Part shown: one piece after another, positions 9,103 to 16,920 of the stretch
How positions within the stretch are numbered: position 1 is the first letter of the stretch
How the letters are laid out: each line of letters begins with the position of its first letter
Source: Clostridium tetanomorphum
GTDB lineage: Bacteria; Bacillota; Clostridia; Clostridiales; Clostridiaceae
Direction: 5' to 3'
DNA: 59,791 bases
Assembly (NCBI RefSeq): GCF_017873215.1
Contig: NZ_JAGGKA010000025.1
Span: 1 to 59,791 of the forward strand
Notes under the pieces: generated by a model
Told to the model about the DNA's origin: nothing
Database searches by the model: none
What the model saw: the letters and a program-made list of their open reading frames with translations, nothing else
Made by a program: the position numbers and the translations under genes

Positions 9103-9306
9103 ATGAAATCGGTTATAAAAATTTGCAATATGAGAAGCGGGGCTGATATAACTAATATTAGAAAAGCTATTGCAAATAATGAAGGAGTAATAGCTTGTCA
9201 AATAAGTCCTGAAAAGGGAGAAGTTAGTGTAGTATATGATGAGTACTTTGTAACCTTAGATCACATAATTGAATCTATAGAAGATTTAGGATACACTATT
9301 TTGTAA
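9103..9306 (+). CDS. HMA-fold small protein without the CxxC metal site
   Basis: The 67-residue protein has the beta-alpha-beta-beta-alpha-beta pattern and end motif (IESIEDLGYTI) of copper-chaperone-like HMA domains. The usual MxCxxC loop reads MRSGAD (10-15), so both metal-binding cysteines are missing; the only cysteines are Cys8 and one mid-protein. Copper transport is therefore unlikely. It follows ricT by 9 bases with an excellent AGGAGG site and probably belongs to the same operon. Function unknown. Confidence 0.75.
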   Translation: MKSVIKICNMRSGADITNIRKAIANNEGVIACQISPEKGEVSVVYDEYFVTLDHIIESIEDLGYTIL

Positions 9307-9387
9307 AAATTACTTTTAAAATTTTTATAAACGTGGTAGAATATAAATCGGATATACTTGTCCAAAATTTTAAGGAGGTGTACATAC

Positions 9388-9558
9388 ATGGCATATAAAA
9401 TTTTAGATACTTGTATAAGCTGTGGAGCATGTGCTTCAGAATGTCCAGTTAATGCTATAAGCCAAGGAGATACTCAGTTCGTTATTGATGAGGCTGCTTG
9501 CATAGATTGCGGAAACTGTGCTAATGTTTGTCCAGTAGGATCACCAGTTCAAGAATAA
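9388..9558 (+). CDS. clostridial-type 2[4Fe-4S] ferredoxin
   Basis: A small electron carrier. The 56-residue protein has two complete CxxCxxCxxxCP sets (Cys9, 12, 15, 19 and Cys38, 41, 44, 48), typical for low-potential bacterial ferredoxins used by pyruvate:ferredoxin oxidoreductase and hydrogenase. The start at 9388 follows AAGGAGGTG with 8-base spacing; the upstream in-frame codons have no site. It ends 6 bases before its own terminator. Confidence 0.96.
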   Translation: MAYKILDTCISCGACASECPVNAISQGDTQFVIDEAACIDCGNCANVCPVGSPVQE

Positions 9559-9563
9559 TAAAG

Positions 9564-9593
9564 AAGACCACTTAAAAAAAGTGGTCTTTTTTA
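9564..9593 (+). terminator. intrinsic terminator after ferredoxin gene
   Basis: AAGACCACTT / AAGTGGTCTT stem with an A-rich loop, then TTTTT. Confidence 0.9.
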
Positions 9594-9640
9594 TAAGTAG
9601 ATTTCACCTGAACCTAAGAAGCACTTAATGGAGGGTTAAT

Positions 9641-10117
9641 ATGCTAAAATTCGTTAGGAAGAATTTTTCTATTATGGCTCCTGTAGATGGTAAAGCTGTA
9701 GATTTGGAAGAGGTAGCAGATGGGGTTTTTTCTAATAAAGTAGCTGGGGAAGGTATAGCAATACAGCCTACAGGTGATGTAATTGTAGCTCCTGCAGATG
9801 GTAAATTAAGTTTAATATTTAAGACAAATCACGCTTTTGGAATGGTTTTAGACAATGGAGTAGAAGTTTTAGTTCACATAGGTATAGATACCATAAGTTT
9901 AGATAGTAATGGTTTTAAACCTATAGCCAAAGAAGGAGATATTGTAAAAGCAGGAGAGCAAATAATAGAAATAGATAGAGAATTTATATTAAGTAAAGGA
10001 TATTCTTTAATAACTTCAGTAATAATAACCAATTCCGATGAACTTAAAGAAATACAGTGTAATATTAATATAGATGTTAAAGCAGGACAAGATGTAGTAA
10101 TAAGATATAAATTGTAG
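9641..10117 (+). CDS. PTS glucose-family EIIA protein
   Basis: A single-domain IIA-Glc-like phosphocarrier of 158 residues. The active-site blocks are intact: KTNHAFGM with the helper His64 and VHIGIDT with the phosphorylated His79. It would accept phosphate from HPr and pass it to an EIIB domain elsewhere. No IIBC partner lies nearby, so it may serve several permeases or act in regulation. Good GGAGGG site before the ATG, and its own terminator follows. Confidence 0.92.
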   Translation: MLKFVRKNFSIMAPVDGKAVDLEEVADGVFSNKVAGEGIAIQPTGDVIVAPADGKLSLIFKTNHAFGMVLDNGVEVLVHIGIDTISLDSNGFKPIAKEGDIVKAGEQIIEIDREFILSKGYSLITSVIITNSDELKEIQCNINIDVKAGQDVVIRYKL

Positions 10118-10143
10118 ACAATAGAATATGATTGTGAATTTAT

Positions 10144-10204
10144 GAAGCAAATAAGAATTAAGATGAGGAGTATTTCATCTATATATTATTTGTTTCTTTT
10201 TTTA
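10144..10204 (+). terminator. intrinsic terminator after PTS IIA gene
   Basis: GAAGCAAATAA pairs with TTATTTGTTTC, with an inner AGATGA/TCATCT stem, then TTTTTTT. Confidence 0.8.
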
Positions 10205-10323
10205 TTATATGAAATAAATAATATTAGAATAAGTTATACTAGATAAGCTAAGTATAAAATTGACATACTAAAGGAATTAGCTAATAATATTAATGAAAGT
10301 TATTTTAGAAAGGAAATATAGAT

Positions 10324-11085
10324 ATGCAAAAACATGAATTAGTGAAGGAAAATGAAACGCTAGATGATTTGCAATTAAAGGGATTACATGTTATACAGAA
10401 AAAAAGTGGATTTAGATTTGGTATAGATGCTGTAATTTTAGCTAATTTTGTTAAAGTTACAAGAAAAGATGAAATTGTAGATTTATGTAGTGGAACAGGA
10501 ATAATTCCATTTATAATAGCGGGTAAAAATGAAATACAACATATAACTGGCTTAGAAATACAAAGTGATATGGTAGAGATGGCTAATAGAAGTGTTTTAT
10601 ATAATAATGTTGAAGAAAAAATAAACTTTATAGCTGGAGATTTAAAGGATGAAAAATTATTAAAGAGTATTGGTAAAGTAGAGATAGTAACAGTTAATCC
10701 CCCTTATAAGTTACAAAATTCAGGAGTAATAAATGAGAATAGTAAAAATGCTATTGCAAGACATGAAATATGTTGTACATTAGATGATGTAATAAAAGCT
10801 GCAAATATTATTTTAAAAGATAAAGGAAAGCTTTTTATGATTCATAGACCTGAAAGAATAGCAGATATATTATGTACAATGAGAAAGTATAACATAGAAC
10901 CTAAAGTAATAAAAATGATTCAGCCTAATAAAAATAAAGCACCTAATTTAGTATTGATTCAGGGACAGAAAAATGGTGGTAAATTTTTAAAATGGGAAAA
11001 TACACTATATGTGTATGAGGAAAGTGGAGAATATACAAAAGAGATAAAGAGAATATATGGAAATATGGAGGAGAACTATGAGTAG
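10324..11085 (+). CDS. trmN6: tRNA1(Val) A37 N6-methyltransferase family (TrmN6/YabB)
   Basis: Class I SAM-dependent methyltransferase of 253 residues. It has the SAM loop DLCSGTG (53-59) and the N6-adenine signature NPPY (125-128). In E. coli the homologue methylates A37 of tRNA1(Val). Position before rsmI matches yabB in Bacillus; the GIY-YIG gene yazA that normally lies between is missing. Its last 8 bases overlap the rsmI start, so the two are coupled. A possible promoter (TTGACA at 10260) lies upstream. Confidence 0.88.
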   Translation: MQKHELVKENETLDDLQLKGLHVIQKKSGFRFGIDAVILANFVKVTRKDEIVDLCSGTGIIPFIIAGKNEIQHITGLEIQSDMVEMANRSVLYNNVEEKINFIAGDLKDEKLLKSIGKVEIVTVNPPYKLQNSGVINENSKNAIARHEICCTLDDVIKAANIILKDKGKLFMIHRPERIADILCTMRKYNIEPKVIKMIQPNKNKAPNLVLIQGQKNGGKFLKWENTLYVYEESGEYTKEIKRIYGNMEENYE

Positions 11086-11923
11086 TGGAAAACTTTTTAT
11101 AGTACCAACCCCTATAGGAAATTTAAAAGATATAACTTTAAGAGCCTTAGAGGTATTAGATTCAGTAGATATTATTGCAGCAGAGGATACAAGGCAAACT
11201 ATAAAGCTTACTAATCATTATAATATAAAAAAGACATTGATAAGTTATCATCAACATAACGAGCAAGGGAAAAGTAATAGTTTAATAAAACTTCTTAAAG
11301 AAGGTAGAAATATAGCATTGGTAAGTGATGCAGGTACACCAGGCATATCTGATCCAGGGAGTGTTATAATACAGAGATGCATAGAAGAGGGAATGAATTT
11401 TGAAGTGCTTCCAGGAGCAACTGCATCTATAACAGCTCTTGTGTATTCAGGAATGGATACTACTAAATTTTTATTTAGGGGATTTTTACCAAGGGAAAAT
11501 AAAGATAGAAAAATTGTTATAGAGGAAATAAAAGATAGAAAGGAAACGTTAATTTTTTATGAATCACCTCATAGATTAGTAAATACTTTAGAATTTTTAG
11601 AGGAAAATGTAGGTAATCGCAGAATATCTATATGTAGAGAATTAACAAAAATCCATGAGGAGATATTAAGGTTTACTCTTAAAGAAGCTATAGAATATTA
11701 TAAAATAAATAATACAAAGGGAGAATATGTGCTTATTCTAGAAGGAAAAAGTGAGGAAGACATAGAAAAAGAAGAAATTTCCAAGTGGCAGGAATTATCT
11801 ATAGAGCAACATATATTAAAATACATTAATGAAGGGTCAAGTAAAAAAGAAGCAATTAAAAGAGTAGCTAAAGATAGAAAGTTATCAAAGTCTGAAGTAT
11901 ATAAGTATTCTTTGGATATATAG
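11078..11923 (+). CDS. rsmI: 16S rRNA (cytidine-1402-2'-O)-methyltransferase RsmI
   Basis: Methylates the ribose of C1402 in the ribosomal decoding centre. The 281-residue protein shows the tetrapyrrole-methylase fold signatures VPTPIGNLKDITLRALE, AAEDTRQT, LVSDAGTPGISDPG and PGATA. The start at 11078 has GGAGGA just upstream; an in-frame ATG at 11057 lies inside trmN6 without a site. Order trmN6-rsmI-abrB equals that of Bacillus, apart from the inserted NlpC/P60 gene. Confidence 0.94.
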   Translation: MSSGKLFIVPTPIGNLKDITLRALEVLDSVDIIAAEDTRQTIKLTNHYNIKKTLISYHQHNEQGKSNSLIKLLKEGRNIALVSDAGTPGISDPGSVIIQRCIEEGMNFEVLPGATASITALVYSGMDTTKFLFRGFLPRENKDRKIVIEEIKDRKETLIFYESPHRLVNTLEFLEENVGNRRISICRELTKIHEEILRFTLKEAIEYYKINNTKGEYVLILEGKSEEDIEKEEISKWQELSIEQHILKYINEGSSKKEAIKRVAKDRKLSKSEVYKYSLDI

Positions 11924-12081
11924 TATAAATATTTTAAAATATTTAGTAAATAAATGTGATTTTATAATAAATACACATTTTAACATTGTGATTTATAATA
12001 AAAGGATGTTATAATAAAATGGTAACAAATTGATTACAAATTTTAAAATACATATGTTTAAATTTTTCAGGGGGTGTTGAT

Positions 12082-13176
12082 GTGAACAAAAAAGTAGTCT
12101 CTGCTATTGCAGCATTAGCCTTAGTAGCAACATTTAATGTTTCTGTATTAGCAGAACCGCTATCTGAAAGAATAAAAGTTCAACAACAAAAAGTACAAGA
12201 AAATACAAAATTGTTAAAAGATGTACAAAAGAAGAGAGAAGACATAGAAGTAAGTATAGAAAAAATGGACAACCAGATAGAAGGTCTTATGAAGCAAATA
12301 AATGATACAAAAAAGAAGATATCAAAGACACAAGATGACATAAAGAATGTAGAAAAAGAAATTGATGAAGCTGAGAATAATATAAAAGAAGAACAAGATT
12401 TATTTAACAAGAGAGTTAGAGCTATGTATGTTAGCGGCGCTGGAAGTTATTTAGATGTAATACTTGAAGCAAAAGGATTAAGTGATTTAATATCTAAGGT
12501 GGAAGCGGTTAAAAAAATTATAGAATTAGATAATAAAATAATAGCTGATCTTAATGCTAAAAAATTAGCTATAGAGAAGAAAAAAGAAGTTTTAAATAAT
12601 GAGAGCAATAAGCTGTTAGCAATGAAAGCAGATAATGAAAAGAAGTTATCAGAGATTAATAGTAAGAGACAAGAACAGAAAACATTAATTGCAGAATTAG
12701 AAAAACAGGAGAGAAGCTATGCTTCAAAAATTAGTGAATCTCAATCATACATAAATGCTGCTATGGCACAAATTAACAATGTAAGAAAGGCTGCACCTAA
12801 GTATAATCCTTCTAGAGGAGCGGCATCTATATCTTCTAATTCAATAGTTGCTTTTGCGTCAAACTTTTTAGGAACTCCATATCAGTGGGGAGGAAATGGT
12901 CCTGAAACATTCGATTGTTCAGGCTTTGTAAAATATGTATATGCTCACTTTGGAGTGGACTTGCCAAGAGTATCTCAAGATCAACAAAATGTAGGAACTT
13001 CAGTATCAAGAGATCAACTTGAACCAGGAGATTTAGTTTTCTTTGGATATCCTGCTCATCATGTAGGGATATATGTAGGAAACGATTGTTATATACATGC
13101 TCCGAGAACAAATGATGTAATTAAAATATCTCCTTTAAATAGAAGTGATTATAGTGGAGCAAAAAGAGTAAGATAA
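12082..13176 (+). CDS. secreted NlpC/P60 peptidoglycan endopeptidase with coiled coil
   Basis: A 364-residue exported wall hydrolase. It has a signal peptide (residues 1 to about 24, ending VLAE), a long charged coiled-coil region (about 28-230) like the regulatory coiled coils of CwlO/PcsB-type enzymes, a short linker, and an NlpC/P60 domain. The catalytic residues are visible: Cys279 in DCSGF, His327 in HHVGIYVG and His339 in IHAPR. Such enzymes cut D-Glu-diaminopimelate bonds during cell growth and are often controlled by FtsEX through the coiled coil. GTG start with GGGGTG upstream; the overlapping ATG runs into a stop. Confidence 0.92.
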   Translation: MNKKVVSAIAALALVATFNVSVLAEPLSERIKVQQQKVQENTKLLKDVQKKREDIEVSIEKMDNQIEGLMKQINDTKKKISKTQDDIKNVEKEIDEAENNIKEEQDLFNKRVRAMYVSGAGSYLDVILEAKGLSDLISKVEAVKKIIELDNKIIADLNAKKLAIEKKKEVLNNESNKLLAMKADNEKKLSEINSKRQEQKTLIAELEKQERSYASKISESQSYINAAMAQINNVRKAAPKYNPSRGAASISSNSIVAFASNFLGTPYQWGGNGPETFDCSGFVKYVYAHFGVDLPRVSQDQQNVGTSVSRDQLEPGDLVFFGYPAHHVGIYVGNDCYIHAPRTNDVIKISPLNRSDYSGAKRVR

Positions 13177-13190
13177 AGCTAGAAATGATA

Positions 13191-13234
13191 TTAAATCATT
13201 AGAGAGAAGAGTAATATTCTTTCTAATGATTTAA
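13191..13234 (+). terminator. inverted repeat after NlpC/P60 gene
   Basis: TTAAATCATTAGA (13191-13203) is inverted at 13222-13234. A short AAGA/TCTT inner stem is possible. The T-tail is poor, so termination strength is uncertain. Confidence 0.5.
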
Positions 13235-13410
13235 TTAAAACTTAAAATTATCATTAATTATCTTAATAAATATTATGATATATTTGGAATTTAATCTTTT
13301 CTTTTGATAATGGCTGATCTAAGTAAAATTTTCATATCTTATAATTATATAAATTATATATATAGATTCTATAATGTATATATCACATGATTTCAAATTT
13401 TGTTTCTTAT

Positions 13411-13478
13411 AAAATGTGGACTTTTTTGTATATAACTATTATTCATATACAAAAAAGTCCCACATTTTTATATGTGGG
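13411..13478 (-). terminator. terminator of abrB, two alternative hairpins
   Basis: On the minus strand, CCCACAT-ATAAAA-ATGTGGG (13459-13478) is followed by ACTTTTTTG, a good intrinsic terminator just after abrB. The same ATGTGGGACTTTTTTGTATA segment can instead pair with a second inverted copy further on (to 13411), making a longer hairpin. Confidence 0.8.
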
Positions 13479-13496
13479 ATATATGTCAAATGAATT

Positions 13497-13739
13497 TTAT
13501 TCACTTTTTAGTTCATTAAGACAGTTTTTACAGATGTTTTTACCTTTATAATTGATAACATCTCGCGCATCTCCGCAAAATAAACAAGCAGGTTCATATT
13601 TTTTTAGTATAATTTGTTCTCCATCAACATAAATTTCTAAAGCATCTTTCTCAGCAATATCTAAAGTTCTTCTTAATTCTATTGGAATAACAATTCTACC
13701 AAGTTCATCTACTCTTCTTACAACTCCAGTTGATTTCAT
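13497..13739 (-). CDS. abrB: AbrB-family transition-state regulator
   Basis: DNA-binding swapped-hairpin regulator that in Bacillus represses post-exponential genes and is itself repressed by Spo0A-P. The 80-residue protein has the AbrB core (STGVVRRVDELGRIVIPIEL at 3-22). The C-terminal part carries two Cys pairs (CLFC and CKNC) in a zinc-ribbon-like arrangement. Ribosome site GGAGG precedes the ATG. A Spo0A box lies about 50 bases upstream, which fits Spo0A control. Confidence 0.92.
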   Translation of the reverse strand: MKSTGVVRRVDELGRIVIPIELRRTLDIAEKDALEIYVDGEQIILKKYEPACLFCGDARDVINYKGKNICKNCLNELKSE

Positions 13740-13785
13740 TTTTATATTTCCTCCTTAATTTAAATAAAATATTTAGAATACAATT

Positions 13786-13792
13786 TTCGACA
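13786..13792 (-). promoter_or_regulatory. Spo0A box upstream of abrB
   Basis: TTCGACA on the plus strand (TGTCGAA on the coding strand of abrB), the Spo0A consensus. It lies 47-53 bases before the abrB start, in the expected promoter zone. Spo0A repression of abrB is established in Bacillus. Confidence 0.7.
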
Positions 13793-14390
13793 ATCTTATT
13801 TATAAAATAATAACATATATGATATTAAAAGTTAGCAAATAAATTATGAATTATTTTATAATATTACAAAATTCTTATTTAATTCTATCTAATGTTACTA
13901 TACTACCAATTTATACAAATGTCAATATATTTTTGAATTTAAAATACATTTTTTTACTTATACCTCAAGGTCTTATAAATCAATGTATTATATGTAGTAA
14001 ACAATATATGGAAGGATATAAATGTCTATATAAAAACAATTATAGAATAAATTAGAATTATTAAAAAATAGTTATATAATGGCAATTACATAACTATTGT
14101 CGAATTTCACAATAGTTTATTTACTTAAATATATTTTTTTATGTATTTAAATTACAGAAATGATAATATATAAAGATAAATTATATATATATATATAACT
14201 TATAAGAATTATTATATATAACATGAGTAAGACATAGTTAATTAATTATTAGTATGTAAAAAAAAGTAATTTTTATAAATGGATTATTATTCCATGAAGT
14301 TTTATTATAAAGTTGAAAATTTAATTTATAAAATATGGAAAAATTAATATGATATAATAAGTATATAAAAAATTGAAGGGAGAAATTGAG
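13793..14390. other. 600-base AT-rich intergenic region with small palindromes
   Basis: No convincing gene. It holds a hairpin ATAGTTAT/ATAACTAT (about 14069-14097). Next to it is a second one, CTATTGT/ACAATAG (about 14094-14114), whose first arm runs into a second Spo0A-like box, TGTCGAA at 14098-14104. A TA-repeat (ATATATATATATAT) lies near 14187-14202. A 69-codon frame at 13846 has no ribosome site. The promoter of the next gene probably uses the TATAAT near 14353. Confidence 0.4.
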
Positions 14391-15035
14391 ATGAAAATTT
14401 TTATTGATACTGCAAATGTAGAAGAGATTAAAAAAGTAGCACAATGGGGAATATTAGATGGAGTAACAACTAATCCTTCATTAATTGCCAAGGAAGGTAG
14501 AGATTTAAAAGAAGTTATAGAAGAAATATGTTCAATTGTTGATGGACCTATAAGTGCAGAAGTTATAAGCCTTAAAGCTGATGAAATGGTAAAAGAGGGG
14601 AAAGAACTTTCAAAAATACACGATAACATAGTAATAAAAATACCTATGTGTGAAGAAGGACTTAAAGCTGTCAACAAATTAAGTAAAGAGGGTATAAAAA
14701 CAAATGTTACTTTAATATTTTCTGCACAACAGGCCTTGCTTGCAGCAAAAGCTGGAGCAACTTTTGTTAGTCCTTTTGTAGGTAGATTAGATGATATAGG
14801 TAATGGAGGATTTGGAGTAATTAGTGATATAACAGACATATTTAGTATATATGGAATAAATACTGAAGTTATAGCTGCAAGTATAAGAACCCCAATGCAT
14901 GTATTAGAATGTGCAAGATTAGGTGCGGATATAGCTACAATACCTTATAAAATATTAAATCAAATGTTAAAGCATCCACTAACAGATGTAGGTATAGAAA
15001 AGTTTTTGGAAGATTACAGAAGCATGAATAAATAA
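14391..15035 (+). CDS. fructose-6-phosphate aldolase / small transaldolase
   Basis: A 214-residue TIM-barrel protein of the FSA/TalC family. The pattern [34 protein letters not shown] (Schiff-base Lys83), [17 protein letters not shown] and SPFVGRLDD is clear. Members either split fructose-6-P into dihydroxyacetone and glyceraldehyde-3-P or act as transaldolase in the pentose phosphate pathway; the sequence alone does not settle which. The start at 14391 has GGGAG 8 bases before it. It stands alone between non-coding regions. Confidence 0.9.
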   Translation: MKIFIDTANVEEIKKVAQWGILDGVTTNPSLIAKEGRDLKEVIEEICSIVDGPISAEVISLKADEMVKEGKELSKIHDNIVIKIPMCEEGLKAVNKLSKEGIKTNVTLIFSAQQALLAAKAGATFVSPFVGRLDDIGNGGFGVISDITDIFSIYGINTEVIAASIRTPMHVLECARLGADIATIPYKILNQMLKHPLTDVGIEKFLEDYRSMNK

Positions 15036-15129
15036 TTTAATTAAAATTTTAACAATAAAAATAACATTTATTGTTAAAAAAATATGAGGTATAAATATCA
15101 AATATATAAAAAATTGAAAGAAATAAGAT

Positions 15130-15296
15130 ATAACTTGTCTAAGTATTCCACAACTTCATAGACAAGTTATCAACAGGGTAAATGTGGACAATGTGTATAA
15201 GTTTATTTTACTTAGATAAATCAAAGATTGGTTTTTAATATATTATCCACAATTTTTGTGGATAATATATTAAAAAATGTGGACAAGTGTGAATAA
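15130..15296. promoter_or_regulatory. DnaA-box cluster 1 with 45-bp palindrome
   Basis: Two perfect DnaA boxes form a convergent pair: TTATCCACA (15243-15251) and TGTGGATAA (15257-15265). They sit inside a perfect palindrome with 21-bp arms (15232-15252 / 15256-15276, 3-base centre). Near matches surround them: TATTCCACA 15144, TTATCAACA 15167, TGTGGACAA 15183, TGTGTATAA 15192, TGTGGACAA 15278 and TGTGAATAA 15288. A second perfect 12-bp inverted repeat lies at 15130-15141 / 15159-15170. No gene of the oriC region (dnaA, dnaN, rpmH) is present. It could titrate DnaA, regulate the flanking genes or be part of an origin-like element. Confidence 0.75.
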
Positions 15297-15395
15297 ACCT
15301 TTGAAAATTGAAATAAAGTTAAATTTACGTTTAATATTTAGTTAATTTTATAGTGTAGAAGATGGGTGCGAAATAATACTATTTTCGACAAAATG

Positions 15396-16328
15396 TTATT
15401 TGTAATTTCTATTGGTCAATCTTCTTTTAAATTCTTTCATATTGAAGTTAGCGCTAATATATACTCTATCTAAGGAATATATACCATCAGTTTTATCTGA
15501 CCATGTACCGCTTGTGGAAAAACCCATTTTAAAACCTAGTTCTTTAAGAGCTTTTATAGTAGAGTCATTGTATAAACCATAGGGATATGCAATATAATCT
15601 ACTTTTTTATTTAAAATAGATTCTAAAAAGTTTTTTGAATTTTTTAAGGTTTCTAATTGCTGTTTATAGCTTATGCTAGGAAGTTTTTCATGTTTTTGAG
15701 TATGGCTTTGTATTTCAATACCATTAGAATTCATTTCTATGATTTCTTCTGAAGTTAAGCAATTTTTATCCTTATCAATAGTATCTGTAACTACAAAAAT
15801 AACTGCATTAAAATTTAATTCTTTTAATATAGGATAAGCATTGGTGTAATTATCGTTATAACCATCATCGAATGTTATCACTACAGATTTTTCTGGAATA
15901 GGTTTATTATTTATAAAGAATTCATAGACTTCATCTAAAGTTAGAGTTGTATAGTTATTTTCTTTTAAGAAAAGCATTTGTTCTTTAAAAATTTCTTTAG
16001 GGATTCTTAATTCATTGCCTTTTTCATATGCTATAGAATGATACATTAATACAGGAATTCCTTTATCATTGTATTTGAAATTATGATTACTACTAGTATT
16101 ATTGAAATTTCTATTAGTAGGTTTATTAATTTCATTTTCAATATTAGGATTATTATTATTAATAGAAGAATCTTCAGTATTGTTAATTTTGTTGTTGATA
16201 ACTTGTGTATTATTATGTTTAGAATTTTTTACCCTCTCATCAAGATTTTTAGAGCATGATGTAGGTATAATAGGAAAAATAAATATAATTGAAGATAATA
16301 AGAATTTTTTTAGTATTTTATTAGCCAT
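15396..16328 (-). CDS. polysaccharide deacetylase, NodB-domain lipoprotein
   Basis: A 310-residue exported protein. It has a hydrophobic N-terminus ending in PTSCS, where Cys25 is a plausible lipidation site with an imperfect lipobox. A long Asn-rich linker (about 35-85) leads to a NodB/CE4 domain. Motifs: MYHS, TFDDGY (metal and base Asp154/155), SHTQKH (His209, His213) and AYPYG. The usual Arg of the third motif is Ala. Such enzymes remove acetyl groups from peptidoglycan or related polymers. GAGG lies before the ATG. DnaA-box clusters lie on both sides of this gene. Confidence 0.88.
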   Translation of the reverse strand: MANKILKKFLLSSIIFIFPIIPTSCSKNLDERVKNSKHNNTQVINNKINNTEDSSINNNNPNIENEINKPTNRNFNNTSSNHNFKYNDKGIPVLMYHSIAYEKGNELRIPKEIFKEQMLFLKENNYTTLTLDEVYEFFINNKPIPEKSVVITFDDGYNDNYTNAYPILKELNFNAVIFVVTDTIDKDKNCLTSEEIIEMNSNGIEIQSHTQKHEKLPSISYKQQLETLKNSKNFLESILNKKVDYIAYPYGLYNDSTIKALKELGFKMGFSTSGTWSDKTDGIYSLDRVYISANFNMKEFKRRLTNRNYK

Positions 16329-16443
16329 CTTTTTACCTCACATAACAAAATATTATAGAATAGTTGATTTTAAATGGGTTTAATAATTTGCTATAATTAA
16401 TAATAAAAGAATAGTAGTTATATAAGGAAGATAATTATACACA

Positions 16444-16612
16444 TTGTCCACAATTTGCCTGTGAATAACTTGTTAAGTTTATGTTGATTTCTATAGAATT
16501 AAATAATATATATTCAACTATATGTGATTTTTAGTACAAACTATATAAAATAATGTTAACGTATAAAATTATATTAACATTATCCACAGAAATGTGGATA
16601 AAATGTGGACAA
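16444..16612. promoter_or_regulatory. DnaA-box cluster 2
   Basis: TTATCCACA (16580-16588) and TGTGGATAA (16593-16601) form a second convergent pair of perfect boxes, followed by TGTGGACAA (16604-16612). TTGTCCACA (16444-16452) and TGTGAATAA (16460-16468) lie upstream. The layout (convergent perfect pair plus downstream TGTGGACAA) repeats that of cluster 1 on the other side of the deacetylase gene. A TAGTAGTTA stretch just before the first box (about 16412-16420) recalls DnaA-trio elements, weakly. Confidence 0.7.
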
Positions 16613-16679
16613 CTATAGAAGAGTTGAAAATTATCATAAATTTCAGTAATATGATTTTTAAATTTTTATATAATTTAAG

Positions 16680-16822
16680 TGTCAAAGTTTATAAAAAATA
16701 TATATAATAAAGTATGTCATTTCATGGCCTGTTAATGCAACTAGATAATAGCAAATTAATTTAAATTATATCATTTTTAATACTTGAATGCACTTAATTC
16801 AAAAGAATTAAGTGCATATTTT
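16680..16822 (+). ncRNA. candidate small RNA, own promoter and terminator
   Basis: TGTCAA (16680-16685), a 17-base spacer and TATAAT (16703-16708) make a good sigma-A promoter. About 75 bases after the expected start comes a perfect 12-bp hairpin (TGCACTTAATTC 16789-16800 with GAATTAAGTGCA 16805-16816) followed by TATTTTTATA. The roughly 105-nt transcript has no ribosome site and only a 16-codon frame. No known RNA family was recognised. Confidence 0.5.
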
Positions 16823-16920
16823 TATAAACTCAAAGTATATTTTAAGAATTTTCTTAACAATTCATAAATTTTGTGATATTATTATAATATAAAATAAATT
16901 TATTAAAGGGTGTGATTGAC

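Noticed and set aside
13846-14055. 69-codon open frame on plus strand between abrB and the transaldolase gene
   Set aside because: No ribosome site, AT-driven composition, no recognisable pattern; probably chance in non-coding DNA.
14321-14839. 172-codon minus-strand frame opposite the transaldolase gene
   Set aside because: Antisense shadow of a well-supported gene; Ser-rich composition from reversed codons.
16102-16383. 93-codon plus-strand frame opposite the deacetylase gene
   Set aside because: It is the reverse reading of an Asn-rich linker, giving Leu-rich sequence; no ribosome site.
15036-16640. Interpretation as the main chromosomal origin (oriC)
   Set aside because: None of rpmH, dnaA, dnaN or recF is adjacent and no clear DnaA-trio/unwinding module could be shown, so it is reported only as a DnaA-box array.
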